Assembly (NCBI GenBank): GCA_017545535.1
Contig: JAFWMS010000004.1
Location: 1-34,586, forward strand
DNA from: Clostridia bacterium
Lineage (GTDB): Bacteria > Bacillota > Clostridia > Christensenellales > CAG-138
Length of the DNA: 34,586 nucleotides
Direction: 5' to 3'
The translations under genes were made by a program, and so were the position numbers. The notes below the pieces were generated by a model. It made no database searches. It saw only the letters and a list, made by a program, of their open reading frames with translations, and was not told where the DNA came from. Positions within the stretch are counted from its first letter, which is position 1. Every line of letters begins with the position of its first letter. Below, piece by piece: positions 23,913-31,196 of this stretch.

Positions 23913-25100
23913 TTACACCCGGAACAGGGCCCTGAGGGCGTCCTCGTTCAGCTTGGACCCGATGACGCAGATCCGGCCCGTGAAGGCGGCGGGACCCGTG
24001 CGCACGTCCTGCTCCTCGGGCACATAGTCGTAATGGATCCACTGCCCGTCGACGCCGGGGACCACGCCCTTGGCCCGGAGGATGGCGCCGTAAGCCGCCG
24101 CGTCGTCCAGCTTCTTCAGGATGCCTTCGATCTCGTCCCGGCTGTATTTGTTGGCCGTCTCCACGCCCCAGCTGGTGAACACCTCGTCAGCGTCATGGCC
24201 GTGGTGGTGATGGTGATGATGGTGGTGCTCGTGTTCCTCGTCCTCGTCCTCGTCGTCGTGGTGATGGTGGTGGCACTCGCACTCGGGATCGTCGCACTCC
24301 TCATCGTCGTGATGGTGATGATGGTGGTGGTGCTCGTGCTCCTCGTCCTCATCGTCGTCGTCGTGATGATGGTGATGGCACTCACATTCGGGATCGTCGC
24401 ACTCCTCGTCATCGTCGTGATGGTGATGATGGTGATGGTGCTCATGCTCCTCTTCCTCCTCATGGCGTGCCATCTCGGTCAGCTCCTTCAGGGCGGCTTC
24501 CAGGGTGTCCTTCCGCTCCATAGCGGCCAGAATGGTGCGTCCGTCCAGCTGGTCCCAGGGGGTGGTGATGATGACGGCGTTGGGGTTGTGCTCCCGAAGG
24601 AGGGCCAAAACCTCGCTGAGCTTCGCTTCGGTCACGTCCTGGGTCCGGCTTAGGACGATGGCGTTGGCGCTCTCCACCTGGTTGTTGAAGAACTCGCCGA
24701 AGTTTTTCATGTACACCTTGGCCTTCTTGGCGTCCACCACGGTGGTGAAGGCGTTGAGCTCGATGTCGTGGGCGTCGATCCGCTCCACGGCGCCGATCAC
24801 GTCGGACAGCTTGCCCACGCCCGAGGGCTCGATCAAAATCCGGTCCGGCGCGTACTCGCTGAGGACCTTCTTCAGCGCCCGGCCGAAGTCGCCCACCAAG
24901 GAGCAGCAGATGCAGCCGGAGTTCATCTCGTTCACCTGGATGCCTGCGTCCTGCATGAACGCGCCGTCGATGCCGATCTCGCCGAACTCGTTCTCGATCA
25001 GCACCAGCTTTTCGCCCTGGTACGCCTCCTGGATCAGCTTCTTGATCAGGGTTGTTTTCCCTGCACCCAGAAAGCCGGAGAAAATGTCAATCTTTGTCAT
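23913..25100 (-). CDS. CobW/COG0523 GTPase with a repeated His/Asp/Cys metal-binding tract
   Basis: A 395-residue putative metallochaperone. The G domain has Walker A GFLGAGKTT (8-16), ENEFGEIGID, the metal-binding GCICC (62-66) and IEPSG (Walker B side). The base-recognition motif, normally NKxD, reads SRTQD (151-155). Residues 213-302 are a low-complexity linker with three His clusters of 8-9 and two CDDPECEC motifs, in a repeat of about 35 residues. The C-terminal CobW domain (about 305-395) is intact. Such linkers store or sense zinc, nickel or cobalt in this family. It leads a two-gene operon with a strong promoter; no clear Zur-type palindrome is seen. Confidence 0.9.
   Translation of the reverse strand: MTKIDIFSGFLGAGKTTLIKKLIQEAYQGEKLVLIENEFGEIGIDGAFMQDAGIQVNEMNSGCICCSLVGDFGRALKKVLSEYAPDRILIEPSGVGKLSDVIGAVERIDAHDIELNAFTTVVDAKKAKVYMKNFGEFFNNQVESANAIVLSRTQDVTEAKLSEVLALLREHNPNAVIITTPWDQLDGRTILAAMERKDTLEAALKELTEMARHEEEEEHEHHHHHHHHDDDEECDDPECECHHHHHDDDDEDEEHEHHHHHHHHDDEECDDPECECHHHHHDDEDEDEEHEHHHHHHHHHGHDADEVFTSWGVETANKYSRDEIEGILKKLDDAAAYGAILRAKGVVPGVDGQWIHYDYVPEEQDVRTGPAAFTGRICVIGSKLNEDALRALFRV
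24195..24464 (-). repeat. In-frame tandem repeat encoding the His/Asp/Cys tract
   Basis: Two full units and a partial third, each about 105 nt, code for acid-rich, His8 and CxxxxCxC segments. Histidine codons are mostly CAC/CAT alternated, and the units differ at synonymous sites, so the protein pattern appears to be kept rather than just recently copied. Confidence 0.85.
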
Positions 25101-25130
25101 ATTCCATATGCCTCCATACTAAATCAGCTT

Positions 25131-25159
25131 ATTATAGCCCGGAAGATGCGCTTTTTCAA
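25131..25159 (-). promoter_or_regulatory. Promoter of the CobW pair
   Basis: Minus strand: TTGAAA (25154-25159), 17-bp spacer, TATAAT (25131-25136), followed by GGAGG before the ATG. Confidence 0.75.
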
Positions 25160-25187
25160 GGGCAAAGGCTCTCATCTTCACCGTTTT

Positions 25188-25260
25188 GTTGAAATCGTGC
25201 GGCGCAGCTTTATTTGGAAAGGAACCCGCGGTTGAAATCGTTTCGAAATGCTGGTATGAT
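25188..25260 (+). promoter_or_regulatory. TldD/TldE promoter with an 11-bp direct repeat
   Basis: TTGAAA (25232-25237), 17-bp spacer, TATGAT (25255-25260). The -35 is part of GTTGAAATCGT (25231-25241), repeated exactly at 25188-25198, 43 bp upstream, a possible regulator site. Confidence 0.65.
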
Positions 25261-25287
25261 AAATAAAACGCTATGGGAGGTAAGAGA

Positions 25288-26715
25288 ATGCAGGTACAGC
25301 GCAGCGCGTTTTTGCAGGCGGCCAAGCCCCTGCTGCAATCGCTGGTGAATCAGCTGTCCGAGAAGTACGGCTATGTGTCCGTGCTGGCGGCCGACACCAG
25401 GAGCAAGTATTATCGGGTGGGGAACACGGGTGTGTCCGCCGGGGAGGACGAGCTGTTCACCGGCCGGGGCTTCGTCTTGAAGGCTTACGACGGCCGGTCC
25501 TATGGGGAATACTCTTTCACCCACATCGACGAGGCGTCCATCCCCGACATCGCACGGGAGGTGGAGCAGCGGCTCATGCCCCTCACGGGCTTGCCTGAGG
25601 GGCTGACCCTCAGCGAATACGGCCAGATCCCCGACGAGCCCGCGGTGCTGCTCAAGAGCACCGAGTATCGGATTCATCCGGAGGAGAAGGGGGACGAGGC
25701 CATCCTCGCTGCCCTCACCGCCATCCGGGAGGAGGGCAAGGGCCGGGACGAGCGGGTGCTGGACTGCATCGCCAGCTTCGAGTACCAAGAGATCCATAAG
25801 CTCTTTTTGAGCCCAAACCGGGATCTGGAGCAGAACCTTCTTTGGAGTTGCGGCAGCATCTACGCCATGTGTCCCAAAGGAGAGGAGATCGTGGGCTATT
25901 ACGACGGCGCTTCCGATCTGGGTGGAGCCGAGGTGCTGGACGTCCTGCATAAAAAGCTGGACAACGCGGTCACCTGCGCCCTGGAGCTCATCGACAGCCA
26001 GCCCATGGTCCCCGGCGAATACGAGTGCGTGTGCACCCCCGCCGTCACGGGCATGATCGTCCACGAGGCCTTCGGACACGGGGTGGAGATGGACATGTTC
26101 GTGAAGGACCGGGCCCAGGCGAAGCAGTTCATCGACCAGTACGTGGCTTCGCCCCTCATCACCATGCACGACGGCGCCGCCGTCCAGCAGGACACGGGCT
26201 CCTATTTCTTCGACGACGAGGGCGTTTTGGCCCACGATACGGTCATTATCGAAAAGGGCATCCTGAAGCGGGGCATCTCCGACGCTCAGAGCGCCATGCA
26301 CCTCAAAACCGAGCCCACGGGCAACGGCCGCCGGGAGAGCTTCGAGCGGAAGGCCTACACCCGCATGACCAACACCTACTTCCAGCCCGGCACCGACACC
26401 TTCGAGGACATGATCGCTTCCGTAAAGGACGGGTTTTTGCTGGACAATCCCAGCAGCGGCATGGAAGACCCCAAGAACTGGGGCATCCAGTGCATGGTGA
26501 ACGTGGCCCGGGAAATCAAGGACGGCAAGCTCACCGGCCGTATTTTCTCGCCCATCGTGCTCACGGGCTATGTGCCGGACCTGTTGAAGTCCATCACCAT
26601 GGTGTCGAAGGATTTCGACCTGGAGGGTGGCGGCATGTGCGGCAAGGGCTGGAAGGAATGGGTGAAGGTCAGCGACGGCGGTCCCTGCATCAAGGCCCGC
26701 ATCCGGCTGGGATAA
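25288..26715 (+). CDS. tldD: TldD-family metallopeptidase subunit
   Basis: Catalytic subunit of a TldD/TldE zinc protease; known members break down unfolded peptides and mature modified peptides such as microcin B17. The 475 residues include the zinc motif HEAFGH (about 258-263), GVEMDMF and the late segment PTGNGRRESFERKAYTRMTN near 350. The C-terminal GGGMCGKGWKEWVKVSDGGP is in the region of the third metal ligand. ATG 25288 has GGGAGG at 7-nt spacing; ATG 25273 lies inside that site's leader and is rejected. The partner gene follows after 10 nt. No peptide precursor is obvious nearby. Confidence 0.9.
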   Translation: MQVQRSAFLQAAKPLLQSLVNQLSEKYGYVSVLAADTRSKYYRVGNTGVSAGEDELFTGRGFVLKAYDGRSYGEYSFTHIDEASIPDIAREVEQRLMPLTGLPEGLTLSEYGQIPDEPAVLLKSTEYRIHPEEKGDEAILAALTAIREEGKGRDERVLDCIASFEYQEIHKLFLSPNRDLEQNLLWSCGSIYAMCPKGEEIVGYYDGASDLGGAEVLDVLHKKLDNAVTCALELIDSQPMVPGEYECVCTPAVTGMIVHEAFGHGVEMDMFVKDRAQAKQFIDQYVASPLITMHDGAAVQQDTGSYFFDDEGVLAHDTVIIEKGILKRGISDAQSAMHLKTEPTGNGRRESFERKAYTRMTNTYFQPGTDTFEDMIASVKDGFLLDNPSSGMEDPKNWGIQCMVNVAREIKDGKLTGRIFSPIVLTGYVPDLLKSITMVSKDFDLEGGGMCGKGWKEWVKVSDGGPCIKARIRLG

Positions 26716-26725
26716 GGAGGACAGT

Positions 26726-27994
26726 ATGCGCGATATCATTTTGAAAGCGTTGCGGGAGCTGGACATTCCCGTATATCAGATCGAGATCACCGAGGAGCGC
26801 TCCGCGGAGCTGTTCTTCATCAAAAAGACCCTGGATATGCGGCGGATCAAGGACGCGACCCACTGCGCCGTCACCGTGTATCGGGATTTTGAAGCCGACG
26901 GCGTGAAGTTCAGGGGCAGCTCCCAGGCCCAGATCTTCGAGGGCATGAGCCTGGACGAGATCAAGGCGCGGTTGAAGAGCGCTCTCTTCGCCGCTCAGTT
27001 CGTGAAAAACCCCTACTACGAGCTGTACGCGGGCAGGAAGGAGGTCCCCGTGGACATGCCCTCCACCCTGGCGGACCGGCCCCTGGAGGAGAACGCCATG
27101 CGCATGGCCCAGGCTCTCTTCGCCGCCGACACCGACAAAGACGCCTTCCTCAACAGCGTGGAGGTGTTCGCCATCCAGAAGAAGGTCTCCCTGCTGAGCA
27201 GCGCGGGCACCGACGTGGCCTACAGCCGGTATCTGGTGAAGGGCGAGTTCGTCACCCAGTGCAAGGAGCCCCAGGACGTGGAGCAGTTCTTCCAGTTCGA
27301 GTATGCGGACCTGAACACCGAGGCCCTCACCGAAAAGGGTCGGAAGGCCATCGCCGCGGTCCGGGATCGGGCGGCCGCGAAGAACAGTCCCCAGGCCGGG
27401 ACCTACGATGTGGTCCTCTCCGGGGAACAGATGGAGACCCTGCTGGAATACTACGGGGAGCGGGCCCACGCCGCCCTGGTCTATGCCCACTATTCCGACT
27501 GGGCCCCCGGCAAGGCCGTCCAGGGCGAAGCGGTGACGGGGGAGAAGCTGAACCTGAACCTGCTCCCCATGGCGCCCTACTCCGAGGAGGGCATCCCCAT
27601 GGCGCCCCGGAGCCTCATCCGGGACGGCAAGCTGGAGCTCATCTACGGCTCCAACCGCTTCTGCCAGTATCTGGGCATCGAGCCCACAGGCGACTATCGG
27701 CGCATGGGCCTCGACAACGGCACCGTGCCCCTGCAGGAACTGCAGAAGGGATGTTTGTGCCCGGTGTCTTTCTCCGATTTCCAGATGGACGCCTTTACGG
27801 GCCATTTCGGCGGGGAGATCCGGCTGGCCTATCTCTACACGGAGAACGGCGTGGAGATCCTCACCGGCGGCTCCATCAACGGTGTCCTGCCCGAGAAACA
27901 GGGGAAGCTGCTCTTCTCCACCGAGCGGTACGACACCATGGATTACACCGGCCCCTTCGCTGTAAAGATCGAGGGCGTGGAGGTAGCGGGTTAA
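26726..27994 (+). CDS. TldE/PmbA-family partner subunit
   Basis: 422 residues of the TldE/PmbA type: same fold as TldD but without the HExxxH motif, forming the non-catalytic half of the heterodimeric chamber. Typical segments are GTYDVVLSGEQMETLLEYY near 227, GIPMAPRSLIRDGKLE near 290 and the end part GGSINGVLPEKQGKLLFSTERYD near 380. It starts with AAGGAGG just upstream and follows tldD by 10 nt. It ends 11 nt before repeat copy 5. Confidence 0.87.
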   Translation: MRDIILKALRELDIPVYQIEITEERSAELFFIKKTLDMRRIKDATHCAVTVYRDFEADGVKFRGSSQAQIFEGMSLDEIKARLKSALFAAQFVKNPYYELYAGRKEVPVDMPSTLADRPLEENAMRMAQALFAADTDKDAFLNSVEVFAIQKKVSLLSSAGTDVAYSRYLVKGEFVTQCKEPQDVEQFFQFEYADLNTEALTEKGRKAIAAVRDRAAAKNSPQAGTYDVVLSGEQMETLLEYYGERAHAALVYAHYSDWAPGKAVQGEAVTGEKLNLNLLPMAPYSEEGIPMAPRSLIRDGKLELIYGSNRFCQYLGIEPTGDYRRMGLDNGTVPLQELQKGCLCPVSFSDFQMDAFTGHFGGEIRLAYLYTENGVEILTGGSINGVLPEKQGKLLFSTERYDTMDYTGPFAVKIEGVEVAG

Positions 27995-28005
27995 GCTGGG
28001 ATTTT

Positions 28006-28141
28006 GCGACTTTTTCTTTTCGGTGAAAAGAAAAAGTCGCCCAAAAAGAAAAGCTTAAGAAGGGAAGAGGGCTATGCGCGCAACATAGCCCTCATAGTAA
28101 AGTTCTTTTGGTTGAACCTTTTCTTTCAAGAAAAGGTTCAA
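28006..28141 (+). repeat. Three-hairpin intergenic repeat, copy 5 (complete)
   Basis: Hairpin A: GCGACTTTTTCTTTTC/GAAAAGAAAAAGTCGC (28006-28021, 28025-28040). Core CCAAAAAGAAAAGCTTA. Hairpin M: GAGGGCTATG/CATAGCCCTC (28067-28076, 28084-28093). Core TAGTAAAGTTCTTTTGG. Hairpin B: TTGAACCTTTTCTT/AAGAAAAGGTTCAA (28112-28125, 28128-28141). B contains the stop codon of the convergent tcdA gene (28138-28140). Confidence 0.85.
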
Positions 28142-28848
28142 TTGCTTCCAATCAAATCCTTTATCACTTCCCCGGCCAAAATGAGCCCCGCCACCGCCGG
28201 GACGAAGGCGGTGCTGCCCGGGGTGGACCGGCGGGCGGTGGGTTCCTCCGTGGGAGCGGGCACCAGGGCCGGCTCCGTGGAGAAGACCACCTTCACGTGC
28301 TCGATGCCCCGCTTCTTCAGCTCCCGGCGCATGATTCGGGCCAGGGGGCAGACGGAGGTCTCGCTGATGTCCGCCACCCGAAAGGCGGTGGGGTCCAGCT
28401 TGTTCCCGGCCCCCATGGAGGAGATGACGGGCACCCCCGCCGCCTTGGCCGCTTCGATGAGCCGGAGCTTCCCCGCCACGGTGTCGATGGCGTCGATCAC
28501 ATAATCGTACTGGGTGAAATCGAATCGGTCCGCCGTCTCCGGCAGGAAAAAGACGGGCCAGGTCTCCACGGCGCAGTCGGGGTTGATGCTCAGCACCCTT
28601 GCCTTGGCCGCCTCCACCTTCAGCATCCCCAGGGTGTCCCTCGTGGCGATGATCTGCCGGTTCAGATTGGAGAGGGCCACCCGGTCGCTGTCGACGAGAT
28701 CCAGGGCCCCCACGTCGCTCCTTGCCAGGGCCTCCACCGCGTGGCCGCCCACGCCGCCGATGCCGAACACAGCCACCCGGGCCCTGGAAAGCCGATCCAT
28801 GGCCGCGTCCCCCAGGAGCATCCGGGTCCGGGAAAACATATCCTCCAT
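28138..28848 (-). CDS. tcdA: tRNA threonylcarbamoyladenosine dehydratase (TcdA/CsdL-like)
   Basis: ThiF/E1-like enzyme that cyclises t6A37 of tRNAs to ct6A with ATP. The 236 residues have FSRTRMLLG at the start, the nucleotide motif VFGIGGVGGHAVEALARSDVG (about 28-48), VDSDRVALSNLNRQIIA near 53, VIDAIDTVAGKLRLI near 118 and PVISSMGAGNKLDP near 140. Length fits TcdA, not ThiF or MoeB. The ATG lies 1 nt after the xdhC-like stop with AAGGAG inside that gene. Confidence 0.9.
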   Translation of the reverse strand: MEDMFSRTRMLLGDAAMDRLSRARVAVFGIGGVGGHAVEALARSDVGALDLVDSDRVALSNLNRQIIATRDTLGMLKVEAAKARVLSINPDCAVETWPVFFLPETADRFDFTQYDYVIDAIDTVAGKLRLIEAAKAAGVPVISSMGAGNKLDPTAFRVADISETSVCPLARIMRRELKKRGIEHVKVVFSTEPALVPAPTEEPTARRSTPGSTAFVPAVAGLILAGEVIKDLIGSN

Positions 28849-28849
28849 A

Positions 28850-29767
28850 TCAAACTCCTTGCACGGGCAAATCTTCGATAAGCACGTCCATGGTGCCGCC
28901 GCAGACCATGCCCTCCATAGCCGCCACGTCGTTGGTCATATCCACGGTGACCACCTGGCTTTTGCCCGTGCCGATCAGCCGCCGGGCCGCCAGGATGGCC
29001 TGGTTCTCCCCGCAGCCGCCGCCGATGGTCCCGGCACAGTTGCCCAGCTTGTCCGCGGCCATGAGCGCCCCGCCCTTCACAGGCGTGGAGCCCTTGGTGG
29101 ACAGCACCAGCAGCAGGGCTGCGGGACGGCTGTCGTCCGACAAAAAGCTTAGGGCCTCCAGATCCGTGTTCTGCTGCGGCAAAAGCTCATCCCCCGTCGG
29201 CAGGGCGTGGCGGGCGGCGATAAGCTCCGCCAGGATGGACACGGCGATCTCCGCCGGGGTCACTGCCCCGATGGAAAGGCCGATGGGGGCGTGGACCCGA
29301 GCAAGGCGCGCCTGGTCGAACCCTTCCTCCACGAGCAGCTCGAAGAGCCCCTTCACCCGCCGATGAGAGCCGATCATGCCCAGATACCGGGGCTCGTTCC
29401 CCCGCAGCAGGTACTTCATGCAGGTCACGTCGTCCTTATGGCCCCGGGTGAGCACGCAGACGAAATCCCCCGCGCCGATATGGAGCCGGGGCAAGGCGTC
29501 CTCGAAGCTGTCGCAGATGACCTCCTTCGCCTCCGGGAACCGGGCGTAGCTCGAAAAGGCGGGCCGGTCGTCTACCACCGTCACCGCGAAGCCAACCTTC
29601 ACCGCCGCCTCGTAGAGGGCCAGGGACACGTGGCCGCCCCCCAGCAAAACGAGCCGCTCCGGGGGCAAAAACCGGCGGGTATAGACCCTGCCGTCCACGG
29701 TCCTTGTGAGCGTCGCCTCCCGGCCCGCCCGGACGGATTCCAAAATGTCCTGAAATTCCTTACGCAT
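28850..29767 (-). CDS. XdhC/CoxI-family protein with swapped domain order
   Basis: 305 residues in the family that helps insert sulfurated molybdenum cofactor into xanthine dehydrogenase-type enzymes. A Rossmann domain comes first (LVLLGGGHVSLALYEAAVKVGFAVTVVDDRPAF, about 39-71, through GMIGSHRRVKGLF near 130). The CoxI domain comes last (LVLSTKGSTPVKGGALM near 222 and GTIGGGCGENQAI near 245). Known XdhC proteins usually have these in the opposite order. No molybdenum hydroxylase is in the window, so the partner is elsewhere. It overlaps the upstream HD gene by 8 nt. Confidence 0.85.
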   Translation of the reverse strand: MRKEFQDILESVRAGREATLTRTVDGRVYTRRFLPPERLVLLGGGHVSLALYEAAVKVGFAVTVVDDRPAFSSYARFPEAKEVICDSFEDALPRLHIGAGDFVCVLTRGHKDDVTCMKYLLRGNEPRYLGMIGSHRRVKGLFELLVEEGFDQARLARVHAPIGLSIGAVTPAEIAVSILAELIAARHALPTGDELLPQQNTDLEALSFLSDDSRPAALLLVLSTKGSTPVKGGALMAADKLGNCAGTIGGGCGENQAILAARRLIGTGKSQVVTVDMTNDVAAMEGMVCGGTMDVLIEDLPVQGV

Positions 29768-30329
29768 GCTGCTGCGCCTCGTACCATTTCATGGCGTCCA
29801 GGGTGTCGGACAGGAGCTGCTCCAAGGGCCAGCCCAGCATGTCCGCCCCCTTCTCGATCACGTCCCGGGAGCATCCGGCGGCGAAGTTCAGGGTCTTATA
29901 CTTCTTCTTCAGGGACTTTAGGCTCACCTCGTTCACCTGCTTGTTGGGGTGGATCAAGGCCACGGCCCCGATGAGGCCCGTGAGCTCGTCCGTGGCGTAG
30001 AGGACCTTCTCCATCTCGTGCTCCGGCCTCACGTCATTGTGATGGCCGTAGCCGTGGCTCACCACGGCCCGGATGAGCCGGGGGCCCAGATCCAGGCTTT
30101 CCATGATCTCCTTCGTTTTTTCGCAGTGCTGCTCGGGCCATTTCTCATAATCGAGGTCGTGCAGGAGCCCCACCAGCTCCCAGAACGTCCGCTCGTCCCC
30201 GTAGCCCAGCTTGTCCGCGTACCAGCCCATGACCGCCGACACGGTTTCTCCGTGCTGCAGATGGAAGGGCTCCTGGTTGTATGTTTTGAGCAGGTCAAAA
30301 GCTTCGCTCCTGGTGATCTCTTTTGCCAT
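29760..30329 (-). CDS. HD-domain hydrolase
   Basis: A 189-residue HD-superfamily metal-dependent phosphohydrolase. The metal ligands can be seen in HLQHGETVSA (His near 26), LLHDLDYEKWPEQH (the HD pair near 56-57) and SHGYGHHNDV (near 91), with DELTGLIGAVALI near 114 supplying the last Asp. Substrate unknown. ATG 30329 follows AGGAGGAGG. It is the first gene of the HD-xdhC-tcdA operon, behind a promoter with perfect hexamers. Confidence 0.88.
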   Translation of the reverse strand: MAKEITRSEAFDLLKTYNQEPFHLQHGETVSAVMGWYADKLGYGDERTFWELVGLLHDLDYEKWPEQHCEKTKEIMESLDLGPRLIRAVVSHGYGHHNDVRPEHEMEKVLYATDELTGLIGAVALIHPNKQVNEVSLKSLKKKYKTLNFAAGCSRDVIEKGADMLGWPLEQLLSDTLDAMKWYEAQQHA

Positions 30330-30358
30330 ATGCGGCCTCCTCCTTGGGTTTCTGGCCT

Positions 30359-30388
30359 ATTATAGGAAGAAAACGGGGCGGCTGTCAA
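30359..30388 (-). promoter_or_regulatory. Strong promoter of the HD-xdhC-tcdA operon
   Basis: Minus strand: TTGACA (30383-30388), 18-bp spacer, TATAAT (30359-30364), both perfect matches to the sigma-A consensus. Confidence 0.8.
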
Positions 30389-30447
30389 TTCCCTCATGGC
30401 AAAGGATAGCTGTGGCATTTTGAGTATGGCAAAATAGCCAAGACAAA

Positions 30448-30498
30448 GACAAAGACGAAGAAACGACAAAGACGAAGAAATGACAAAGACGAAGACGA
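30448..30498 (+). repeat. Three 17-bp tandem repeats (minisatellite)
   Basis: Units at 30448-30464, 30465-30481 and 30482-30498, of the form GACAAAGACGAAGAAAY; the third differs in its last bases. Purine-rich on this strand, between two minus-strand genes; no open frame worth calling. Confidence 0.75.
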
Positions 30499-30536
30499 AG
30501 AGAGTATTTTTCTGTGCGCGCCCAAGGCGCTCAGAG

Positions 30537-30563
30537 AAAAAAACAGCCCCCTCCGGAGAGGGG
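30537..30563 (-). terminator. Terminator of the CotF-like gene
   Basis: On the minus strand, CCCCTC (30563-30558), a 4-nt loop and GAGGGG (30553-30548) are followed by CTG and a T7 run (complement of 30537-30543). A second stem with GCGCC/GGCGC follows at about 30516-30532. Confidence 0.75.
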
Positions 30564-30582
30564 ACCAAGGGGGAGAGACGGA

Positions 30583-31050
30583 TCAGGCGCACATTCCGTG
30601 GGCGGCCATGTAGTCGTAGAGCATCTGGCCGTGCTCCTGCTCCTCCTTCTGGATGTGGTTCAGGGCCTGGCGGGCGCCCGGGTCGGTGAACTCGAAGATG
30701 CAGGTGTCGTAGACTGCGGACACGTGCTTCTCCGTGTCCAGGGCGTCCTTGAGCAGGTACTCGTCCGACTTGCTCCCGGACTTCTGAGCGGCCTGGCCGT
30801 CCCCGGGCTTGCTCCCCTGGCTCTGGCCGGACTGGCCCTGCTGGCCGCCGCCCATCAGGGGCACCGTGCCGCCCATCAGGGTATTGATGGTGTCCAGATG
30901 TTCCTCCTCCTTGGCGCGGATGGTCAAAAACAGATCCTTCAGGGCCTGGTCCTCCGCCTTCTCGGCGTACTGGCCGTACTTCTCGATGCAGATCTCCTCC
31001 GAAGTCTTGAGATCCTGCAGCAGCATGGATTCCTTTTGTGTCAGCTTCAT
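30583..31050 (-). CDS. CotF-like spore coat protein (ferritin-like fold)
   Basis: 155 residues with two helical halves, each with a Glu/His pair of the ferritin-like type: LKTSEEICIEKYGQYAEKAED with RAKEEEHLDTINTLM, and LLKDALDTEKHVSAVYD with IQKEEQEHGQMLYDYM. A Gly/Gln/Ser-rich loop (about 65-90) joins them. This matches the CotF coat-protein family of spore formers, fitting the other sporulation genes here. ATG 31050 with GAGGTG at 9 nt is preferred; ATG 31059 is possible. I cannot see a clear sigma-E, -G or -K promoter. Confidence 0.8.
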   Translation of the reverse strand: MKLTQKESMLLQDLKTSEEICIEKYGQYAEKAEDQALKDLFLTIRAKEEEHLDTINTLMGGTVPLMGGGQQGQSGQSQGSKPGDGQAAQKSGSKSDEYLLKDALDTEKHVSAVYDTCIFEFTDPGARQALNHIQKEEQEHGQMLYDYMAAHGMCA

Positions 31051-31138
31051 TGTTTTCATCACCTCGCCCATAGGATGGCCGCCGGGGCCTTCGCCTTATG
31101 CGTCCCGGACAAAACCGGTGCTTTTTACGCTTTTTCCC

Positions 31139-31167
31139 TTGCAATCCGCGGCTCGCTGTCGTATACT
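31139..31167 (+). promoter_or_regulatory. Promoter of azlCD
   Basis: TTGCAA (31139-31144), 17-bp spacer, TATACT (31162-31167), about 7 nt before the transcript start and 30 nt before the ATG. Confidence 0.65.
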
Positions 31168-31196
31168 GGGGCATATTTTCATGGAAGGAGAGGGCC

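Noticed and set aside
24116..24463. A Thr/Ile-rich minus-strand frame over the His tract
   Set aside because: It is the shifted reading of the CAC/CAT/GAC repeat of the real gene.
24195..24464. CRISPR-like or simple-repeat array
   Set aside because: It is in frame within a CobW GTPase and encodes His/Asp/Cys motifs; there are no unique spacers.
31072..31138. Sigma-G or sigma-K promoter for the CotF-like gene
   Set aside because: A CATA sequence exists on the minus strand but without a matching second half, so it is not supported.
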